NCBI GenBank assembly: GCA_008692225.1
Contig: VICG01000007.1
Coordinates: forward strand, 2,328,501 to 2,392,500
Direction: 5' to 3'
Length of the DNA stretch: 64,000 nt
DNA from: Monilinia fructicola
Taxonomy: Eukaryota; Ascomycota; Leotiomycetes; Helotiales; Sclerotiniaceae
The notes beneath the pieces were generated by a model, which ran no database searches, was not told the origin of the DNA, and saw only the letters and a program-made list of their open reading frames with translations. Below, piece after piece: positions 11,897 to 23,024 of the stretch (positions within the stretch are counted from its first letter, which is position 1; every line of letters begins with the position of its first letter). The position numbers were made by a program, and so were the translations under genes.

Positions 11897-13273
11897 TCAG
11901 TTCTCCGCATTAGGACTGGAATTCAAAACACTTTTTTTTGGTGCTTTGTGTTTTTGATGCCCTTTTTTCCCTCGAGGATTCTTCTTTGGTATCGCCGCTT
12001 GACATTTGACAGGAGAGACTTCCAGCAGCCGACCTATGTGCGAAGCATCGACTCTACCTATATTGCATACCCGGACGTAATATTCTACTGTGTAGACTTT
12101 GCTAAAGTTAATTCGCGACATAGGATGGATTTTTGCTTCGGCGTCTTCGACTATGATTGGAAAAGGTTCTATCATCAGTTCCTCCTCTGCAAGCAATTGG
12201 GGCTCCTCCGTGTGAGAATAAGCTGCTGCGTGCATGTTTTTGTCTGACAGATTTGGTTTTGATGTTCCTCGGCCACTGTAAGTATGAATTGGGCAGCAGA
12301 TTGCATTACCACGACCTCCGTTGGCCACGACGACGAAACGGCGAATTCCTGAGAAAGCCTGTCCACCAAGGTACGTGGTTGAGTAGTGAGATGAGCCACC
12401 CGAGGGAAATTCTTGTCGAGCTGGCTCTGTCCATAACATCATGAAAACTCGACCGATTGAGAAAAACCTTGAAGGTTGATCTATTACACGATAACCTGCA
12501 TGCAATCAGTGCGTGTACAACCCAAGTGGAACGATACTCTCACGTGAATCCAGTGTATCAAGGCTTTCGCTGATGGAATCTGAACCAGATTTCCCAGTCT
12601 CTATCGATGATGAATTCATCGAAGCCAGTGTATCACCGATATCCTTCATATTATCAGATTGTAAAGTGGCATCTAGAATCCAAGAGTCGTTTGGAACGTT
12701 TGTTGAAAGTTTCGGCATTCGGTAGCCAGTGTTATCTGTTGGAATCTTGCCGGCACAGATGGGACAATTTTGCCTATACTTCATCCGCAAAGATGTATTT
12801 GACTTGTTACTTTGGGGGGCACGGTTCGTTGTGCTGCCCCCCCTAGTACTGTATTCTGCCGCATGAGGGCTCGTGGTCGTGAGAGAGGATGGGGAATGCG
12901 GAGTGGAGTTTTCAAGCGTCCAATAAGTGGGGATGGCTGATGTCGAGGTGATTTGAGGCCCCTCTTTAGCATATTGGCCGTCGTTTGAATAGAGGTTTTG
13001 GGTATAAGGGATGAAATGGTCGTTCGCATAACTTGGATTCGCCTGAGCGGGTGTGTGATCTATCGCTGATCTTGCTTCTGGTACGGAACATTGATATCCT
13101 GCTTCTGATGAGGGAGAGTGATATGTTGCTTCTGATGGAGATTGATATCTATATTCTATTGTTCCAGAGCTGCTGATTCGACTCGCTATCCAGCAGCCAT
13201 TGTTATCCCATTCCCATGGCGACCAGAGTGCTAATCCTTCCACATCTTTCTTTCCAGTCATTCCGGAGTCCAT
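11897..13273 (-). CDS. DUF6590 domain-containing protein
   Basis: Two exons, 12544-13273 and 11897-12495, joined across a 48-nt intron (GTGAGA donor, CTGAT branch, CAG acceptor) that removes an in-frame TGA. The product is about 442 aa. Residues 1-240 are low-complexity, rich in Ser, Thr and Pro, after an aromatic opening (WSPWEWDNNGCW) usual for this family. The DUF6590 domain fills most of exon 2: it starts RFFSIGRVF, continues with RRFVVVANG, IHTYSGRGTSKPNL and a MSRINFSKVYTVE block, and ends in IGRLLE. A basic Lys-rich tail follows (GKKGHQKHKAPKK). The function of DUF6590 is unknown. There is no signal peptide, and the tail suggests a nuclear or nucleic-acid-associated protein (inference). 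The ATG used is the first in this frame; a possible upstream exon is listed separately. Confidence 0.82.
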
Positions 13274-13296
13274 AGTACAGTCTCAAAGTGTGGAAC

Positions 13297-13437
13297 TCTG
13301 TCGTGCTTCTTCGAGGGAGCATCGCATTCAAGACAACATTGCCGGAATTTAAAAGCATTGGCTTGTTCATCAAATATTGTCCAGCGTGTATGACAAACCC
13401 AGGTATCATTTGGATGTTGCAGCTGAACATTTGTCAT
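13297..13437 (-). other. Possible upstream coding exon with a Cys motif for the DUF6590 gene
   Basis: An ATG-initiated open stretch of 47 codons upstream of the annotated start. It contains TWVCHTRW and, 18 residues later, CCLEC, a spacing that resembles a RanBP2-type zinc ribbon. Splicing it at 13296/13250 (GTTCCA donor, AAG acceptor, 47 nt) keeps frame and joins to KDVEGLALWSPWEW of the main protein. The donor is weak and the branch site is close to the acceptor, so this stays a hypothesis. Confidence 0.3.
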
Positions 13438-13828
13438 ATCGCAATTCTGCCCTGTTCACCGCTTCATTTCACGTGAGCAGCCCCCTCTCTTACATGCTAT
13501 GGAGTCTAAAAGGTTGCTCGCTAGCAGGAAGAGTTGAGACTTATCAATAAAATTGGAATCGGATTTATATCTCTATTTGTCAGGAGGCTCAGTATCCCAT
13601 AGATCTCATTAGAATTAGGCAGCTTATGACATCGAATCATCTTTGATTGGCTACTTTTCCAATGAGATTATGAAGCCCTGTCTGTTATCCTCGTGTTGTG
13701 GTCCGCAGCCTCTCAGTGTATTTCGGGACCGCTATAAAGCAATTTGAGATATAAGCTGCACCTTCAGATATCTTATTTTCGTACATCGGACAATGTCCTA
13801 CTCAAAATATAACCTACCACCTTGAGAT

Positions 13829-15461
13829 ATGTCGTCAACTCGTGGGCCAAATTGTGCATTCACTTGGCAGAATCGGAAGAAGGTATAATTTTGATCATAC
13901 AAAGAAAAAATAACGCAAGAGGTTGATTTGAATCTTAGTTTCCCGGAAGGGCTACATTAAACGGATGTAGCTACTGCACTGGTCATATAAGTCGAAAACG
14001 AAATTGCTCTCCAGCTCGCTTTAAGACCTCAGACCCTTTTCCATATCTTGGTGAGCCTAGCACTTTCTCTGCCATTCTTTGGGCTGACTTGGGCAGCTCT
14101 CCAGAATGCATTCTTCCCAAATAACTACTTCCCCCATCTAAACACTACAGGACTGGATTACAATGACTTCAACCTCAACATTCATACTTCAAACACCAAT
14201 GACGATATCTCATTTAGCTACTGTGGTAGTTTCGATATTGATAACGAATCTCTGATGAGCCCGCTCCACGATGCACTTCATCGTAAATTTGCAGCCGAGT
14301 TGAAGTCTACGAATACATCTTGCCTACACATCTACAATGCTTGTTCTGCAGGCGCATATCTGAAGGTTTTTTGCTCAGATTCCTTTACAGGGCAGGTAGA
14401 AGTTATCGGGGACGATCTAACAAATTCACAGCTCAATGAGAACATTCAATACAATCTCGAGACACATGTTGGATACTTACTGTTATGCAAAGTGGCGAGG
14501 CTCGCAGAAAATGTTCTCAGTGCAATCCGAATGCCCGCGAATGATGAATCTTCGATTGCATATGCTGGAGGGGTTATCCTTTGCAACCAATTCAGTTAAT
14601 TTGCAGACGGATTGTTGCACAAGACTTTATTCGATCGAGTAAGAGTAGCTTTTACAGGAGTAATTTCAAGGCTAATTTTCAAAGATTATGCAACCCACTC
14701 GCAAAATATTGGGGGACTGGCTTGCTTCACTTGTCGAAGAATTGAAAGATCACATGAGTGAAGGGTGTGCCCGATATCCAAACTGGCGCTCTGTTATTGT
14801 GGGATCATTGAAGAAGTTACGGGATGTTGAGAGCCAGCTCAACATCTCCGTACATCTGAAACAACACAAGGTCTTGCCTAGTCAAGATCCGACAGATCTC
14901 TCACCTGCGCCTACATCAAAGGTTGGGACAAATATCGATGAGCGTCTTGTGTTTACCGGTAATGATTGGTCAACTTTAGACGATTTATACTGGCTTAATC
15001 CGATCAATACACGAAATCTTATGTCGCCTGAGGCTGTCACTACCAATGAAGTGGTTCATGACGAATCTTCTCAGACTATCATTCCATCGTCACAACCCTC
15101 GATGCATCCCAGTGAGTTGATAGAAATCCAAAAGTGGAACGATCCCTGTCGTCATTCTCGAGACAATCCTTCTGAGGGCGCCCTTGACGAAGTTCACTTC
15201 CTATTGCCGTCACCAAACTCGTACGACCAATCCTTCCAAGCTTCCCCTTCTCCTGAGTTTGACTTTGACGTCTCTTCACTTTATGAGCAAACTCTCAATG
15301 ACTTAAAATTTCAAAATTTTACTCCGGATTCTTTACCTCCTGCAGAAAACAAGCTTAACGATAATGCAATGGTTCAGAGTCATGCTTCATCTGAGCACCA
15401 ATGCTTTCAATCAAAGCCACACGACTCCATTCATGCTACCACATACGTCGCTCTAAACTGA
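13829..15461 (+). CDS. Unrecognised multi-exon protein, possible nuclear factor
   Basis: I do not recognise the family. The first three exons splice cleanly: 13829-13882, 13939-14050, then from 14097 (46-nt intron with GTGAGC donor and CTGAC branch), all in frame. They give MSSTRGPNCAF, then NGCSYCTGHISRKRNCSPARF, a Cys/basic cluster, followed by an Asn/Asp-rich acidic stretch. A 46-nt intron at 14639-14684 (GTAAGA, CTAAT, AAG) joins LLHKTLFDR to a long 3' exon (14685-15461). That exon begins IMQPTRKILGDWLASLVEEL and is then Ser/Pro/Asp-rich without motifs. The join between about 14,450 and 14,606 is not resolved; a donor at 14,527 with the acceptor at 14,606 would fit phase. The Cys/basic head with an acidic, Ser-rich body would suit a transcription-factor-like protein, but that is only inference. 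Confidence 0.5.
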
Positions 15462-16876
15462 GCAAATTATGGATGCCCCACGGAGTATTCATCTCGTGTT
15501 TAGCATCTAGTATCTAGCATTGCTATAATACAAAATGTATGAATACATGATGTGGGGATCAACATTCATGATTACCCCTTATACCTTGCTTTCTTTCGTT
15601 TCCTTTATATCTATTTTATATCTTGACTTTATCTCTTTTCTACTGCTTTTTTATTACGTTTTTATTACTTTTTTATTACTTTCTATTATCCTTTTAATGA
15701 TATGATTGGAGGACAACAGGGCAATGGCTTTGGGTTCTAGGTAAAAGCCGCTAAAGCTTTGCCGTAGGACTTTTCCATCTATGTAAGGACTTCACCCTTC
15801 GTGGCTAGTTAAGGTGCTTATCGTGATTATACTTCTTAGGATACTCAAGGTCATTAGGCTTATGTGTCAATGCATATGATTTCTGAATTATGGGATTAAG
15901 TATGTTTTGTTTCTGGTATTTTCATCCCTTAGCACGGCCAGGGAATGAAATGCAATTAGTTCAACCTTATAGTCAATATTATTATCTTCTACCACGCCAT
16001 ACTACATTGTAATAGTTTCTTATTACTTCAGGGCTTTCTCACCTCCTCACTTCGTCCCTTGTTATATATCGATCATCATCAAAAAACCAATCAAAAAACA
16101 AACCCAACTATAATCACCATAAAATGTCATCACTTAAACTCAACTTCAACGTCAATCCTACCATTACCCCTCTCTTTCTAATTCACTCAGTTATTCCATA
16201 TCCATATCCATACCTATATCCTTATAGTGATCTTTTAAATGAATTTTGTATTGTTAGAAGTTTATTGCAGATATCCATCCTATCATCTTCATCTTCATCC
16301 TCATCCTCAAACTCATACTCAAACATCTATCTATCTACCTATATTAATAAACTCAACATTCCATTAGTCCTCTATTGGAATACGAAATCCATGAGGGATG
16401 GCGGGGGAGAGAGCTGAGTATGCTAGGTTTGTACGAGTATTTTGGTATCAATGTTTTGAGTATTGAGTTCGTGAGAGTCGCCATCGATGGGTGATTATTT
16501 GGAGGCGAGTTTCGATTTGCTTGCTTACTTGTTGACTTGTTTGTTTATTTATACGATCCTGTGCTTGCGTACTAGATACTTTGCTTGCTTACTGGATCAT
16601 CGCAAGAAATGAAATGATTCTCAAGGATAGATTGTTTATGAGAAGATTGTCAAGTAGCTCTGGAGTAGCCCTGGAGTAGGAGAGCAAGAATCGTGCGGGT
16701 AGGTAGGTACTTTTCAATATGATTGTTTATTTATTACAAGATCGTACGATTGGAATGTATATATATTTATTATAAGAGTTTCAAGACGTTGAAGTGGTAC
16801 CGGTATACCAGTATTATCATGGAAGTGTAATCAACCCCCCTATCCCCACTTCCTCGCTTCCACAAATCATCCTACG
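15462..16876. other. Intergenic, low-complexity patches
   Basis: Contains T-rich runs at 15,640-15,700 (TTTTTATTAC repeats), TCATCCTCATCT microsatellite-like sequence at 16,275-16,310 and TTGCTTGCTTACT-type repeats at 16,515-16,600. A plus-strand frame at 16,124-16,417 is made of this simple sequence and is not believed. It separates two converging gene ends. Confidence 0.5.
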
Positions 16877-18736
16877 CTACACCCCACCATATCCATCCAC
16901 TTTCTCAATCCTCGCAAGTTCCTCCCTACAAACTTTCCCCACATCATATCGAAAGATGTATTCTTGATACTGTGCTGGAGTTGCTGGGATTCATTAGTTT
17001 TTGATTTTATTTTCCCTTCCTTTTCCTCTCTTTCCTTTCTTTCCCCTTTCCCCCATTCCCATGACCAAAATGCAACGCCCCCTCCACCCTTCCACGAAAA
17101 AAACAAAGATAAAAACAAGCCAAAAAAACTCACAAGGTACAATCTTCCCCTCTTCAATAAAAGGCCTCGCACTCTCTTTCACCTTTCCCCCCTCGTCAAT
17201 TCCAGCATTGGAAAACATCTGGAGAGCACTCGCGCGATTCTTGCGGATTTTTTCGAACGTTTGGAGGAGGCTGGGGAGGGTTTGCGGCGTGGGGTGGCCC
17301 GAGAGGAGGATTCCGAGGGCGTGGCCGTCTTCGATGGCTTGGGCGCCGCCTTGGCCTTGGTCTGTGTGGTGGGGGCGGGGCGGTTAGCATGAAGGTGGGG
17401 ATATTTTGGGGGTTTGGGGTTGGAAAAGGGGGGAAGGGAGGGAAGGAAAGGAGGAGGGGTTACATGGTAGCATGGGATGGACGGCGTCACCGATGAGGAC
17501 TAGTTTTCCGCGGTGCCAGGTAGGGAGGGGAGCTCGAAAGAGAAGTTTCCAGAGTCGGACGTCTTTGCCCTTGCAGAGGAGATGGCGGAGAGAAGGGTGA
17601 AATTCTTCGAGTTCGTTGAGGAAGGTTTCGTTGGGTACGCTGAGGTTCCAGCCTGGGGGTGGATGTTAGTAGGTAGAGTGGTGGATTTCAGATGCAGGAT
17701 TGAGTGAGAAGAAGATTCAAACCTACCCTCAGTGGCTCCGAGTTCTATTTTATCGGGACACATCAAGGCGACGTTTAGGATTTGATTTCTGGTATTGCTT
17801 GTAAGTTGATGTTCGGGTATGTCTTACTAGAAGCGGGGATGATATATATACTCTCTACAAGGATACCAAACAATCCTTTTATGACCATTATTTGGCGAAA
17901 TAAAACTCCGTAGTTTCCCCTCCATTTCTTCCATTAGAAATGCACATTCAGGATCGTCTATAATATCCTTGACGGGAATCAGACACCGGAAACAGGCGAT
18001 TCCTGTTGGAACGGCTGGATTCTCATGCTTCATGACTGATTTTACTGCTGAAGAATGGATACCATCAGCACCAACGATCAAATCAGCCGTGAGAGTTGTC
18101 CCATTGGCGAGGATCACTGATCCCTCTTCCGTGTTCTGTATACCGTTTAGTCAAGGCTTTCTGACCGCATTTTGGGAATTTTCATACATAACCAACAACC
18201 TCACTCTTATTCTGAACCACCGCAGGTTTTCCCACCCCCTCTTCTCTCGTGGCGAGTAGCATCAACTCTGAATGCAAATCCACCCGATGACTATAGAAAT
18301 ACCCCGAGCCAAATTCATTTTCGATATCCCGCAAGTCCGCGTTGCTGAGCACGTGGAGCTTATCTGCAGAGGAGAAGTTGATGGATCGAGCGGTTACGAG
18401 ACGCGCTCGTCTGAAATCGAAACCCCATTCGGCGACGATTCGGGACGCATTGGGTTGTACGTCTAGATGATGGGTTAGTAGCTGGATGTTGGGCGGATGG
18501 GGTAGAGGTCTTACGGATGGCGGCGCCGACTTCGTGGGATAGAGAGGATTTATCGAGGATCTTGTTGATGGATTAGTGAGTACAAGATGATGCGGAGAGA
18601 GATATCAGTCTGTTGATTTAAGTGTAGATTTCGCTTGAAAAGGATTTCTACGTACCAAGACTTCATGACCTGCTCTCCTGAGTCCTATTGCAGCGGAAAG
18701 ACCTGCGATTCCTGCACCAACGATAATGACCTTCAT
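16877..18736 (-). CDS. FAD-dependent monooxygenase, salicylate-hydroxylase-like
   Basis: Eight exons spliced by hand: 18656-18736, 18515-18560, 18188-18462, 17852-18135, 17727-17788, 17464-17652, 17134-17361 and 16877-16974. All are phase-consistent and give 420 aa. The fold is a group A aromatic-ring hydroxylase. The FAD dinucleotide motif GAGIAG is at residues 7-12 of an N-terminal beta strand (MKVIIVGAG), the DG motif sits in GADGIHSS near residue 158, and the ribityl-binding GD motif sits in IGDAVHPMLPYQGQGG near residue 303. The usual GAQAIEDGHALG helix follows. There is no signal peptide, so a cytosolic enzyme using NAD(P)H and O2 to hydroxylate an aromatic or similar ring is expected. 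The substrate is not determined. It is not in an obvious gene cluster. Confidence 0.9.
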
Positions 18737-19431
18737 CTTTCAAGTTTTCCCTTTCTTTCCTGCGTGAATTCTCGTGATGATGATTACTCTTTAGTCCATG
18801 ACCAAATATAAATAATTGGAGGTTCAATAAAGGAGAGCTAAATTTCGAGCTAAAATGAACTATCTAATTAGATCGTGACGATCACCCGTCCGAACCAAAA
18901 CAGAGAGAATTAATCGATCTTTACTCGTATATCAGTATTGTTGTGAAGGACGAAATGAAACAAGAACCGAAATTTGACCTAGACTCGGTATCTGCATGAT
19001 ATCTAACATCTTATATAAGAAAGGAAAACGATCTAGAGTTGTGGGTGATATGGAGAAAGAGGGGAGATGACCAAGCGTCGTAACAAAATGCAATGCAACC
19101 CAATTGACGACAATCCGCGGATATTGGAGAGTCCGATCACCATGCTGGTTGGAGAGTCTGCAACTTTACTATCGCGACATGTTTCGTGGTGACAAACAAG
19201 GTCGCTGTTGGGTGATCTTTCATCGGGTCAGTGTAGTAAGCTTGATCGGATATCCGATAGAATCTGTTGGCAGGTAGAACTAGCGGTATAGATGATGCGT
19301 ATAGATTAATCCGATGATTTGATGCAACCTTAGCCCGGATTCGGAGAGATGGGTATGCCGATGCCGATATCATTCTTTTCTGAACGTCAGCAGGAAGATC
19401 ACTGGTGGATGTGCTTTTGAGTTGATATGAT
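18737..19431. other. Intergenic, promoter side of the monooxygenase
   Basis: No convincing frame. The minus-strand frame at 19,137-19,532 runs into the hexamer array and gives an Ile/Pro/Met repeat, so it is rejected. The first 150 bp presumably hold the monooxygenase promoter, but no clear box was seen. Confidence 0.5.
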
Positions 19432-19489
19432 ACCGGCATCAGCATCGGCATCGTCATTAGCATCGGTATTGGTATTGGTATTAGTATTA
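19432..19489. repeat. (GGTATY/GGCATC)n hexamer array, left part
   Basis: Degenerate tandem 6-bp units (GGCATC, GGTATT) that stop exactly where the first inverted-repeat element starts. They resume as GGTATC units at 20,930-21,005 beyond the second element. Confidence 0.8.
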
Positions 19490-20435
19490 GAAGAATCCAT
19501 GGGCCAACTAAACACACTGGCCAACTGAACAATCTAACCTAATTAGGTCACCGCTTTCAATCTTCAACCTAAATTTCTACTATTATTCTATTATTATATT
19601 CAATATTAAATCAAATTATAATAATTATACTTTTTAAATAATATTCAAATAATCTTTATATATTATATAATTAGATTTATTACTTTTTTTAATTATATTA
19701 TTTAAATTATACAAAAAGTTTAAAATTAAAACTAATAATCTTTTTCTTAAAATAAAAAATATAATATTTTTTAATTTTTTTTAAAGCTATTAAATATTAT
19801 CTTAGAATATCTATATTTAAATAAAAGCTTTAATTATTTAATATAATCGTATATTATTTTTTATATAATCTCGTTTTATTTTAAATTTAAATAATTTTTT
19901 ATATATTATATTAATTTAAATTTATTATTAGTTTATTTAATAAATTATATTATAATTACTTTTTTTTTATAAATATATAAAAATCTTTATAGTTTTTCTT
20001 AAAAGAAACTTAATCTTTTAGCTTATTCTTTTTAAAAAGAAATAGATTATTATTAATATTGATTAATAATTTTAACTTAATAAAATAAAGCTTTATAAAT
20101 ATATTTATAAAAGAATAATTTATATAATTTTTAATTAAGTATAGTAAAATTAAAAGATTCAGTATTATATAATTGCTTTTATATTTAATATTTATAAATT
20201 AAATAAATAAATCTATTAAAAAAGATTTATTATTATAAATTTAAATTATAAATTATTTTTTTATTAATCTTTTATTAATTATATTAAAAAAAGATATATT
20301 ATTTAAATTAATATTATTATAAAAATATATACAATAATAAAAAAGTATTAAAGTTAAGTATACCTTTAAAAATAGAATATTGCCTACACATCACCTAAAA
20401 GGGTTTAGCGCGTTTAGTTGGCCCGTGGATTCTTC
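19490..20435. mobile_element. Decayed TIR element, about 946 bp, non-coding
   Basis: The left end is GAAGAATCCATGGGCCAACT and the right end reads, on the other strand, GAAGAATCCACGGGCCAACT. Similarity extends to about 30 bp (AAACRCRCT). TA flanks both ends, and alternatively a 6-bp AGTATT does if the ends are set one base outward. The 6-bp reading is suspect because the host sequence is itself a 6-bp repeat. The interior (19,560-20,370) is extremely A/T-rich and has no frame, consistent with RIP of a former transposon or a MITE. Confidence 0.7.
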
Positions 20436-20443
20436 TAGTATTA

Positions 20444-20926
20444 GAGTGCGTTCGAATCGATTTTCGAAAATATTAGGGTGAATATCAAATATATATTATA
20501 TATTAAGCTTAATATAGCTAATATAATCAAATGTAGCTAAATATATATTAAACTCATATTATTTAAATAAAAGATTTAATAAAATATAATAAAAGTTATA
20601 AATATATTTATTTATAATATATAAAAATTATTATTAATAAATATAATATTTAGATTTTTGTTAATTTAAAAATATTTTAAAAATAAAAAAAACAAAAGTG
20701 TTTTTTCTAATATTTTTTATTTAATTAAATGTGTTTCAATATCGCGTTTAGATCGCATAATATTAAATCTAATATTATATTTAACTTAATATCGCATTCG
20801 GACTATATAATATTAAGCTTAATATTATATTTCACTCAATATAAATATTCGAATCGCATAATATTAAACCTAATATAGCTAATATATTAAGTTAAATATC
20901 ATAAAAAAATCGATCTGAACGCACCC
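20444..20926. mobile_element. PIF/Harbinger-like MITE, 483 bp, with TTA target duplication
   Basis: The left end is GAGTGCGTTCGAATCGATTT and the right end, read inverted, is GGGTGCGTTCAGATCGATTT. A TTA trinucleotide lies directly outside both ends (20,441-20,443 and 20,927-20,929). A 3-bp TTA/TAA duplication with ends beginning GGG/GAG is characteristic of the PIF/Harbinger superfamily (family knowledge). The interior is A/T-rich with 'taatattaaacttaatatcgcattcg' type repeats and no frame. It abuts the previous element with eight bases between them. Confidence 0.72.
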
Positions 20927-20929
20927 TTA

Positions 20930-21005
20930 GTATCAGTATCGGTATCGGTATCGGTATCGGTATGGTATCGGTATGGTATCGGCATGATATCGGTATCGGC
21001 ATTTG
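20930..21005. repeat. (GGTATC)n hexamer array, right part
   Basis: About ten GGTATC/GGTATG/GGCATC units continuing the array seen to the left of the two inserted elements. Confidence 0.85.
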
Positions 21006-21888
21006 ATAATTGCGATCAAGTGGTAAGGTAAGTTTAGATGGGTAGGTGGTGGTAGGTTATGGATGGATAATGAAGTAGTTAAAGGGAATAACAGAAATAT
21101 CGAATATGATTACTCATTCGCTCTCTGATACATGAACGAAAGAAACCATCAGTCGAGGAGAGTGCCAGATTCCAATAAAAGCATTGGGAGCTGAGGGCTG
21201 CTTCCACATCTACATTGGATGCCGGTAGTAGCTATAGAACTCCAGGGCTATATAAACTAACAAAATAAAACTGAAAAGAGGCTAAATGTCTCTATTAAAC
21301 ATACCTGGACCCGCCAATACACAATCTTCCTCTTTCATCTGACCATCTGACCGATACATCTCACATCCATCTAATCAACCCTTTTAGACTGGCCGACTTC
21401 GCATGATATGATTAGACATCATGATTGATTCTGTTGTCTTGTCAACCTTATCATTTCGGAAGTGGAAGTGTTGAGTATCAATACTCCGTATATCAATATC
21501 CTCCCATCATCATATGCATGACAAGCCATCTCAACAGTCTCAGCTCATGCGTCACCCTTCGAGCATTGGTTTGGTCGTCTCTTTGGTCGAAATCTTTCCT
21601 TTCAATGTCAGCTAGATGAAGGGGTTCGGTCCACCAGTGGTCGGGAGAAGGAAGACGCGATACCTGATACCTGATACCTGATACCTGATACCTGGATTTC
21701 GGTGGCAGGTTTGGGATTGCGAAGTTAGTATGGCTGACTAGATTACGGGACGTGAGAGATTCCTCAACAATTTCCATCTCGGGGAGGTATAGATGATGTG
21801 AAATACTGTTCTTTCCCTCATCTTAAAAAGGCGTATCTTTGAAATTCTTCATCATTTTCACTCCTTTCTTCTTTCGTTACATTCATCC
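21006..21888. other. Intergenic, upstream of the GFA-domain gene
   Basis: No gene seen. A TACCTGA heptamer is repeated five times at 21,661-21,695. The last 100 bp are C/T-rich (CTCCTTTCTTCTTTCGTTAC), as in fungal core promoters and leaders. Confidence 0.5.
21661..21695. repeat. (TACCTGA)5 heptamer
   Basis: Five tandem copies of a 7-bp unit, the last one mismatched at its end. Confidence 0.9.
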
Positions 21889-23024
21889 ATGCAAACTAAC
21901 CATTTCGATATGTCCGATGCCCCAGAGCTCAAAACCTATAATGGTAATTGTCATTGTGGCGCTTTCAAATATTTCATCAGAGTGCCCGTGATAACTTCTG
22001 TCACTCAATGCAATTGTAGTATCTGCTTCACGAAAGGATATCGATGGGTGTTTCCTGCTCAGGACTGTTTTGAGGTCATCAAGGGAGAGGGAATGCTGAG
22101 AGAGTATCATTTTGGACAACGTACGATGGTTCATAGGGTAATATCACTATATCTATATCTACATCACCATCTCTACTTTGGAAGAAATGATATTTATTGA
22201 TTTAGTTTTGTCCAACGTGTGGGACTGGGGTGCAGGCTTTCCGCTATAATACTCCAAAGGGAAGGGATGTTGGTATCAATGTGAGTTGGGGAATGTCGAA
22301 TATATCATTGAAATCAACGACTGATGATGATTCACAGGTCAATACCCTCCAAGATATCGACCAATGGTCCTTGACAGTCAACAAGCAAGTATTATCGATT
22401 CATCTCATTTATTTACAGCAAATGCTCACCTCGAATCTCCAGATATGATGGCCTTGATCGTGAACCGCAATACATTGCACCTCAGCACACTGGCAAATTA
22501 CCCAAAGCCGAGTTTGAAAATGAGAAACTCTACACCGGTGCTTGTCACTGCGGTGCAGTAACCATCGCATTCAAAGCACAAGCTCCTCTCCCCGAAGGAA
22601 AAGAATTCATTCAGGAGTGCAACTGTAGCATATGCAGCCGCGTACGTACTGTCCAGTTCACTCCACCCAATGTTTTCCATCACCACTCATGAATAAACAG
22701 GGTGGAACCGTCATCTGTTATCCGCGCAAAGACCAAGTAAGCATTTCCGGTAGCTCACATCTCAGCACGTATTCCTTTGGTCAACGCTACAACCGATTTA
22801 AATTTTGTTCCACGTGCGGCATTACGGTCTATATTGAAAAAGACGTATCGGCTGTATCTAGATCTCCAGACACTTGGAATACATGGACGTCCGCACAGCG
22901 GGAACGGTGGCCGAATATTCTACCGATTAATTTGAGATGTTTTAAGGGAGTGGAATGGGACGCTATTTTTATCTACAAGGCAGATTTGAGAGGGATGGAC
23001 CCGAGATACATTGTTCCGGAATAG
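21889..23024 (+). CDS. Double GFA (glutathione-dependent formaldehyde-activating/CENP-V-like) domain protein
   Basis: Five exons: 21889-22137, 22206-22280, 22338-22384, 22443-22641 and 22701-23024, giving 297 aa in frame. Two GFA/CENP-V zinc modules are seen. Module 1 has GNCHCGA (Cys 21, 23), CNCSIC (Cys 41, 43, 46) and FCPTCGTG (Cys 85, 88). Module 2 repeats this as GACHCGA (Cys 158, 160), CNCSICS (near 184-189) and FCSTCG (near 225). Both keep every zinc-ligand cysteine. The family founder Gfa condenses formaldehyde with glutathione, but most fungal members are uncharacterised, so the reaction should not be assumed. Intron 3 uses a GC donor (AACAA/GCAAGT) with a CTCCAG acceptor; the protein runs through it as TVNKYDGLDREPQY. 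No signal peptide, so cytosolic. Confidence 0.87.

Noticed and set aside
16124..16417. 97-codon plus-strand frame starting with ATG
   Set aside because: Made largely of simple sequence (TATCCATATCC, TCATCTTCATCC), with no motif; likely chance.
19137..19532. 131-codon minus-strand frame with a hydrophobic start
   Set aside because: The hydrophobic part is the hexamer array translated, and the frame crosses the boundary of an inserted element.
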